This document shows positions 62,698 to 64,000 of a stretch of DNA of 64,000 nucleotides, in pieces. Under the pieces are notes generated by a model, which did not search any database, was not told where the DNA came from, and saw only the letters and a program-made list of their open reading frames with translations. Each line of letters opens with the position of its first letter. Position 1 is the first letter of the stretch. The stretch is from positions 123,453-187,452 of the forward strand of contig DFZK01000003.1 of the NCBI GenBank assembly GCA_002382085.1, in the 5' to 3' direction. This DNA is from Sulfurospirillum sp. UBA4058. Its GTDB lineage: Bacteria; Campylobacterota; Campylobacteria; Campylobacterales; Sulfurospirillaceae. A program made the position numbers and the translations under genes.

Positions 62698-63540
62698 ATG
62701 GAAAAACCTATCGTTGTATTTTATGAAATGGATCCCAAAAGTCCGACAAAAGAAAACACGTTTTTTATTAATGACGTTTTTCATTCGCCCCGTCCGAAAA
62801 ATGATTCACCTCCTCCGATACATCGTCATCCTTTTTACGAAATGATTTTAGTAAGAGAGGGAGCGGGTTCTATGAAAATCGATTTTATCGATCGCCCCGT
62901 CTGCAAAGGAGCATTGTATCTTCTCTCTCCTTCGCAAATTCATCACCCTATCGTCACCCGTGATTTTTATGCCTATTTATTACGCTTCGACCCTTCCATT
63001 TTTAACGACAAAGAATTTTTCGACAATCTATCCATTTTCAATTTTGATTTTCTCCAATTGACGGATCCCGATTACGAAGCTCTCACGCTTATGATGGCAA
63101 ACCTCTATGAAGAGTTCCAAAACAATCGCCCCTTAAAACAATGTACGATCAATAATCTTCTCAAACTTTTATTAATCAAAATTCAACGACTCTTGCCCGA
63201 AGTGATTAACAAACCGATGCAAACGACTCTTTTTTCTTCGTTAAATGCCCTGATGGAACAAAACGGTTTTAAACTAATTTCCCCGAATGAATACGCTAAA
63301 GAGCTGAAAATTTCGATGAAAACCTTACATGCAACCGTCAAGGAGTATACGGGTTTAGCGTGCGGCGAATACATTCGCTCCAAAACGATTATCGAAGCAA
63401 AACGGTTGTTAAGCTATACCGCATTGAGCGCAAAAGAGATTGCTTATAAATTGGGGTTTAACGATACGGCGTATTTTAGCCGTTTTTTTAAGAGAGAGAC
63501 GACCCTTTCGCCGCTTGATTTTAGAAGAAATTCGCTTTGA
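62698..63540 (+). CDS. AraC-family regulator with N-terminal cupin (copy 2)
   Basis: A 280-residue paralog of the 59700 regulator: cupin part PPPIHRHPFYEMILVREG and LLSPSQIHHPIV; AraC part LKISMKTLHATVKEYTGLAC, GEYIRSKTIIEAKRLLSY and YKLGFNDTAYFSRFFKRETT. The preceding ~250 bases hold its leader. The paired regulators around a porin/YceI unit suggest duplication with divided sensing. Confidence 0.85.
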   Translation: MEKPIVVFYEMDPKSPTKENTFFINDVFHSPRPKNDSPPPIHRHPFYEMILVREGAGSMKIDFIDRPVCKGALYLLSPSQIHHPIVTRDFYAYLLRFDPSIFNDKEFFDNLSIFNFDFLQLTDPDYEALTLMMANLYEEFQNNRPLKQCTINNLLKLLLIKIQRLLPEVINKPMQTTLFSSLNALMEQNGFKLISPNEYAKELKISMKTLHATVKEYTGLACGEYIRSKTIIEAKRLLSYTALSAKEIAYKLGFNDTAYFSRFFKRETTLSPLDFRRNSL

Positions 63541-63553
63541 GAAGAAAGCTTTA

Positions 63554-63575
63554 GAAGCCCTGTTTTCAGGGCTTC
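63554..63575. terminator. Bidirectional terminator between convergent genes
   Basis: A perfect nine-base-pair stem GAAGCCCTG / CAGGGCTTC with a TTTT loop, between the AraC-type gene and the formate dehydrogenase gamma gene. Two TTACATGTAA palindromes follow at 63581 and 63593. Confidence 0.7.
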
Positions 63576-63580
63576 CAATC

Positions 63581-63602
63581 TTACATGTAAGCTTACATGT
63601 AA
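63581..63602. repeat. Tandem TTACATGTAA palindromes
   Basis: Two complete copies of TTACATGTAA, at 63581-63590 and 63593-63602, separated by GC. The closest pair of this window-wide motif, located between a terminator hairpin and the stop of the formate dehydrogenase subunit gene. Confidence 0.8.
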
Positions 63603-63608
63603 AGCCTA

Positions 63609-64000
63609 CTAAACCTTGCCCTCGTTCTTAAGCTGCTTGTACCAAGAGCTGTGAAGGATGGCGACTTCCTCTTCTTCCTTGTAACCGGTAATCATCGAAT
63701 GAATTGCACCCTTGATGGCAATCGCCGCCATATAGACGTGCACCATAAAGAACGTAGCAACGACCATTCCTAAGATGTTGTGAACGATCGCACTGAGGCG
63801 AAGCACGTCGATTTGGCTCATTCCAAACAGTGTCGCCACGGATGAGAGGTCTTTGTTTAAAAAGAACATCAAAGCTCCGGTGATGATCATCACGATACCG
63901 CCGGGCATTGCGATCCAAAACCATGCTTTTTGTCCGGCGTTAAACTTACCTGCGGGGACGGGTTTTTTCTCTTTGGAGAGGTATCCGCCCACGATCATCA
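63609..64000 (-). CDS. Formate dehydrogenase gamma subunit (cytochrome b), C-terminal part
   Basis: The gene continues past the right edge. The visible ~130 residues contain membrane segments (AWFWIAMPGGIVMIITGALM; LSAIVHNILGMVVATFFMVH) with a conserved His in IVHN and another in VHVYMAAI, likely haem ligands as in FdnI/FdhC-type cytochrome b subunits. The tail SMITGYKEEEEVAILHSSWY is typical of this family. The subunit passes electrons from the Mo/W-selenocysteine catalytic subunit to quinones. It links the Mo/W uptake and selenocysteine genes of the window. Confidence 0.8.
   Translation of the reverse strand, partial: MIVGGYLSKEKKPVPAGKFNAGQKAWFWIAMPGGIVMIITGALMFFLNKDLSSVATLFGMSQIDVLRLSAIVHNILGMVVATFFMVHVYMAAIAIKGAIHSMITGYKEEEEVAILHSSWYKQLKNEGKV

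Overview
The window looks like a chromosomal segment of a Sulfurospirillum-like member of the Campylobacterota (inference). It combines fumarate/aspartate metabolism, a selenocysteine tRNA with selD and yedF, the end of a cytochrome-b-type formate dehydrogenase subunit, many TonB-dependent receptors and short overlapping operons. No rRNA operon is present; the one tRNA gene I see is tRNA-Sec.

Layout. 1-2120: end of a nucleoside-phosphorylase-like gene, an SPL-like radical SAM gene and an SDR gene. 2136-6124 (minus): TonB receptor, methyltransferase and periplasmic binding protein, with ModE-like boxes upstream. 6457-13024: aspartase, DcuA, periplasmic asparaginase, then a two-component system. 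13030-13653: lytic transglycosylase. 13747-20825: selC with an integrase-bearing element and a second, decayed element in tandem behind it. 20859-31250 (minus): a guanidine-utilisation operon preceded by a guanidine-I (ykkC) riboswitch and carrying a second, guanidine-II (mini-ykkC) riboswitch just upstream of the carboxylase. 31392-34044: a cysteine-cluster protein, selD, yedF and a small protein. 34171-39801: a solute-binding protein with a GGDEF protein, then a MarR regulator with two efflux pumps. 39846-58450: a large metal-uptake locus. 58564-59261: crcB and a DUF190 gene. 59700-63540: two AraC-type regulators flanking a porin and a YceI-like gene. 63609-64000: end of a formate dehydrogenase gamma subunit.

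The most interesting region is 39846-58450. A ModE-type molybdate regulator (two Mop domains) sits next to ExbB/ExbD and TonB, two TonB receptors, a FecCD-type ABC importer, three paralogous binding proteins, two truncated globins, three methyltransferases, a flavin monooxygenase and an unusual fusion of a radical SAM enzyme with a periplasmic-binding-protein fold. A molbindin (Mop) gene closes the locus. Inverted repeats of the ModE type (CGTTATAT-N8-ATATAACG-like) lie upstream of exbB, a globin gene, a methyltransferase gene, the 39846-41879 receptor and the distant 4013-6124 receptor. I infer a ModE-controlled, TonB-dependent system for taking up and processing a molybdenum or tungsten compound. 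This would serve Mo/W enzymes such as formate dehydrogenase, whose gene begins to appear at the right edge.

Two sequence patterns run across the window. The palindrome TTACATGTAA occurs 17 times, inside genes and between them. A 24-bp hairpin-forming repeat occurs in the leaders of two unrelated genes (10474 and 49368).
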